The position numbers were made by a program, and so were the translations under genes. The notes beneath the pieces were generated by a model that searched no databases, was not told the DNA's origin, and was given only the letters and a program-made list of their open reading frames with translations. Positions 63,354 through 64,000 of a stretch of 64,000 nucleotides of DNA are shown piece by piece. The DNA is from Maricaulaceae bacterium (GTDB lineage Bacteria; Pseudomonadota; Alphaproteobacteria; Caulobacterales; Maricaulaceae): the NCBI GenBank assembly GCA_026126205.1, contig JAHCJP010000007.1, positions 62,001 to 126,000 of the forward strand. Direction: 5' to 3'. Each line of letters begins with the position of its first letter. The first letter of the stretch is position 1.

Positions 63354-64000
63354 TCAATCGTCATTATAGGGCGCCCCGGCGCCCGGCGGGAGCCCCGCTC
63401 CGGACGGCGACTTGCGCTTGATCCAGCGAAAGCCCTCGCGCTTGGTGATCGCGGCCACGTCCACCGGGCCGCCGACGCCTTCCGGCCCCAGCGACATGCG
63501 CATCTTCACGCTGGTCAGATGAACCAGCGACTCGGCCAGCCAGCCCATCTCCTCCGGCGGCATGCCCTGCAGGGTGGCGGCGAAGGGGCCGAGATGCATG
63601 TCGTGAATGTATTCGCGCAGATACTCCAGGAACACGCGGATGAACTGGTCGGAGATCTCGCGGTTCTCCTCGGCCAGCGCGGCGCGTTTCTCGCCGTCCT
63701 GCACCAGCGCCTCGATCACCCGTTCGCCGTTGACGCGGATCAGATCCCGGAACACCGCCAGCGAATAATCGAGAAACGCCGGATCGACGCCATGGACCAG
63801 CGAGATCATCACATTGCGTACCGCGAAGGGCAGCACGTCGGCGGGATGGTCGGCGGAGATGCGGCTCTGGGTGCGCACCGACAGCGTCATCCGCCCGGCG
63901 ACCATGCCGTCGGTCTCCTGATTGATCAGAGCGGGGAAGGTCTCCTTCGCCCCGAAACCGGCGATGACGACGCCGGAGCGCGCCACGGTCTCGATATCGG
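63354..64000 (-). CDS. Uncharacterised protein, 5' end outside the window
   Basis: At least 215 codons remain open to the window edge; a GTG at 63986 is in frame, but the preceding codons also read on, so the N-terminus is most likely off the end. Sequence: GVVIAGFGAKETFPALINQE, GMVAGRMTLSVRTQSRISAD, ADVLPFAVRNVMISLVHGVD, then a long helical part ending SLGPEGVGGPVDVAAITKRE. The GVVIAGFG...FPALxxxxxxGxVxGR and PFA pattern recalls widespread uncharacterised proteins with an N-terminal-nucleophile-like fold, but I cannot confirm it. Confidence 0.65.
   Translation of the reverse strand, partial: DIETVARSGVVIAGFGAKETFPALINQETDGMVAGRMTLSVRTQSRISADHPADVLPFAVRNVMISLVHGVDPAFLDYSLAVFRDLIRVNGERVIEALVQDGEKRAALAEENREISDQFIRVFLEYLREYIHDMHLGPFAATLQGMPPEEMGWLAESLVHLTSVKMRMSLGPEGVGGPVDVAAITKREGFRWIKRKSPSGAGLPPGAGAPYNDD

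Overview
The window is a high-GC chromosomal segment from an alphaproteobacterium. The gene set points that way: a ChvG/ChvI two-component system next to EIIA-Man and HPr, the dapF-mtaB-ftsY-yciB neighbourhood, acnA divergent from ccmABCDG, CoA-acylating mmsA, ubiE/ubiB and an IF-3 gene starting at a non-AUG codon. The flavour is Maricaulales/Hyphomonadales/Caulobacterales-like, but the sequence alone does not fix the genus. Almost all genes are housekeeping or accessory chromosomal genes. I see no prophage, no CRISPR array, no intact transposase and no rRNA; there is one tRNA (Thr, CGT).

Layout. 0-1.7 kb: a MerC-like membrane protein under a probable Zur site, and a secreted hydrolase. 1.8-6.8 kb: four adjacent secreted proteins built from 2, 3, 4 and 1 copies of the same ~130-residue Cys-containing beta-rich module. 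7-13 kb: infC (AUA start), two glycosyltransferases, an ABHD10-like hydrolase, a lipoprotein/TonB-like pair and serA. 13-20.5 kb: motA, an acyltransferase, mmsA, tRNA-Thr, an FkbM methyltransferase, a TTC38-like TPR protein and a hotdog thioesterase. 20.5-26.5 kb: phoD, mutM, ubiE and ubiB, with a strikingly AT-rich orphan gene wedged between ubiE and ubiB. 26.5-33 kb: a DUF1223 protein, acnA, ccmABCDG and a MarR regulator. 33-40 kb: yciB, an EamA exporter, ftsY, mtaB, trkH, dapF. 40-51 kb: an S9A peptidase lipoprotein, a palindrome-rich intergenic region, nth, a DUF2244 protein, an Ada-like methyltransferase, a VOC protein, a small gene behind three tandem hairpins, a WYL/YafY-like regulator, dapB and a DUF2339 giant membrane protein.

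51.0-54.3 kb is the accessory hot spot, a decayed RHS/polymorphic-toxin locus. At least five RHS remnants are interspersed with low-GC small ORFs. One carries an intact-looking variable C-terminal domain followed by an overlapping lipoprotein, which looks like a toxin/immunity pair. The RHS core there has been broken by three separate short palindromic (REP-like) insertions. A fossil copy of the 3' end of ptsH lies inside the island, recording a duplication against the neighbouring housekeeping gene.

54.3-64 kb returns to core genes: ptsH, EIIA-Man, chvG, chvI (with no hprK between chvG and the EIIA gene), a large uncharacterised protein, a low-complexity secreted protein, a CPBP protease, a peptide-binding lipoprotein, a METTL7-like methyltransferase and two uncharacterised genes, the last running off the window.
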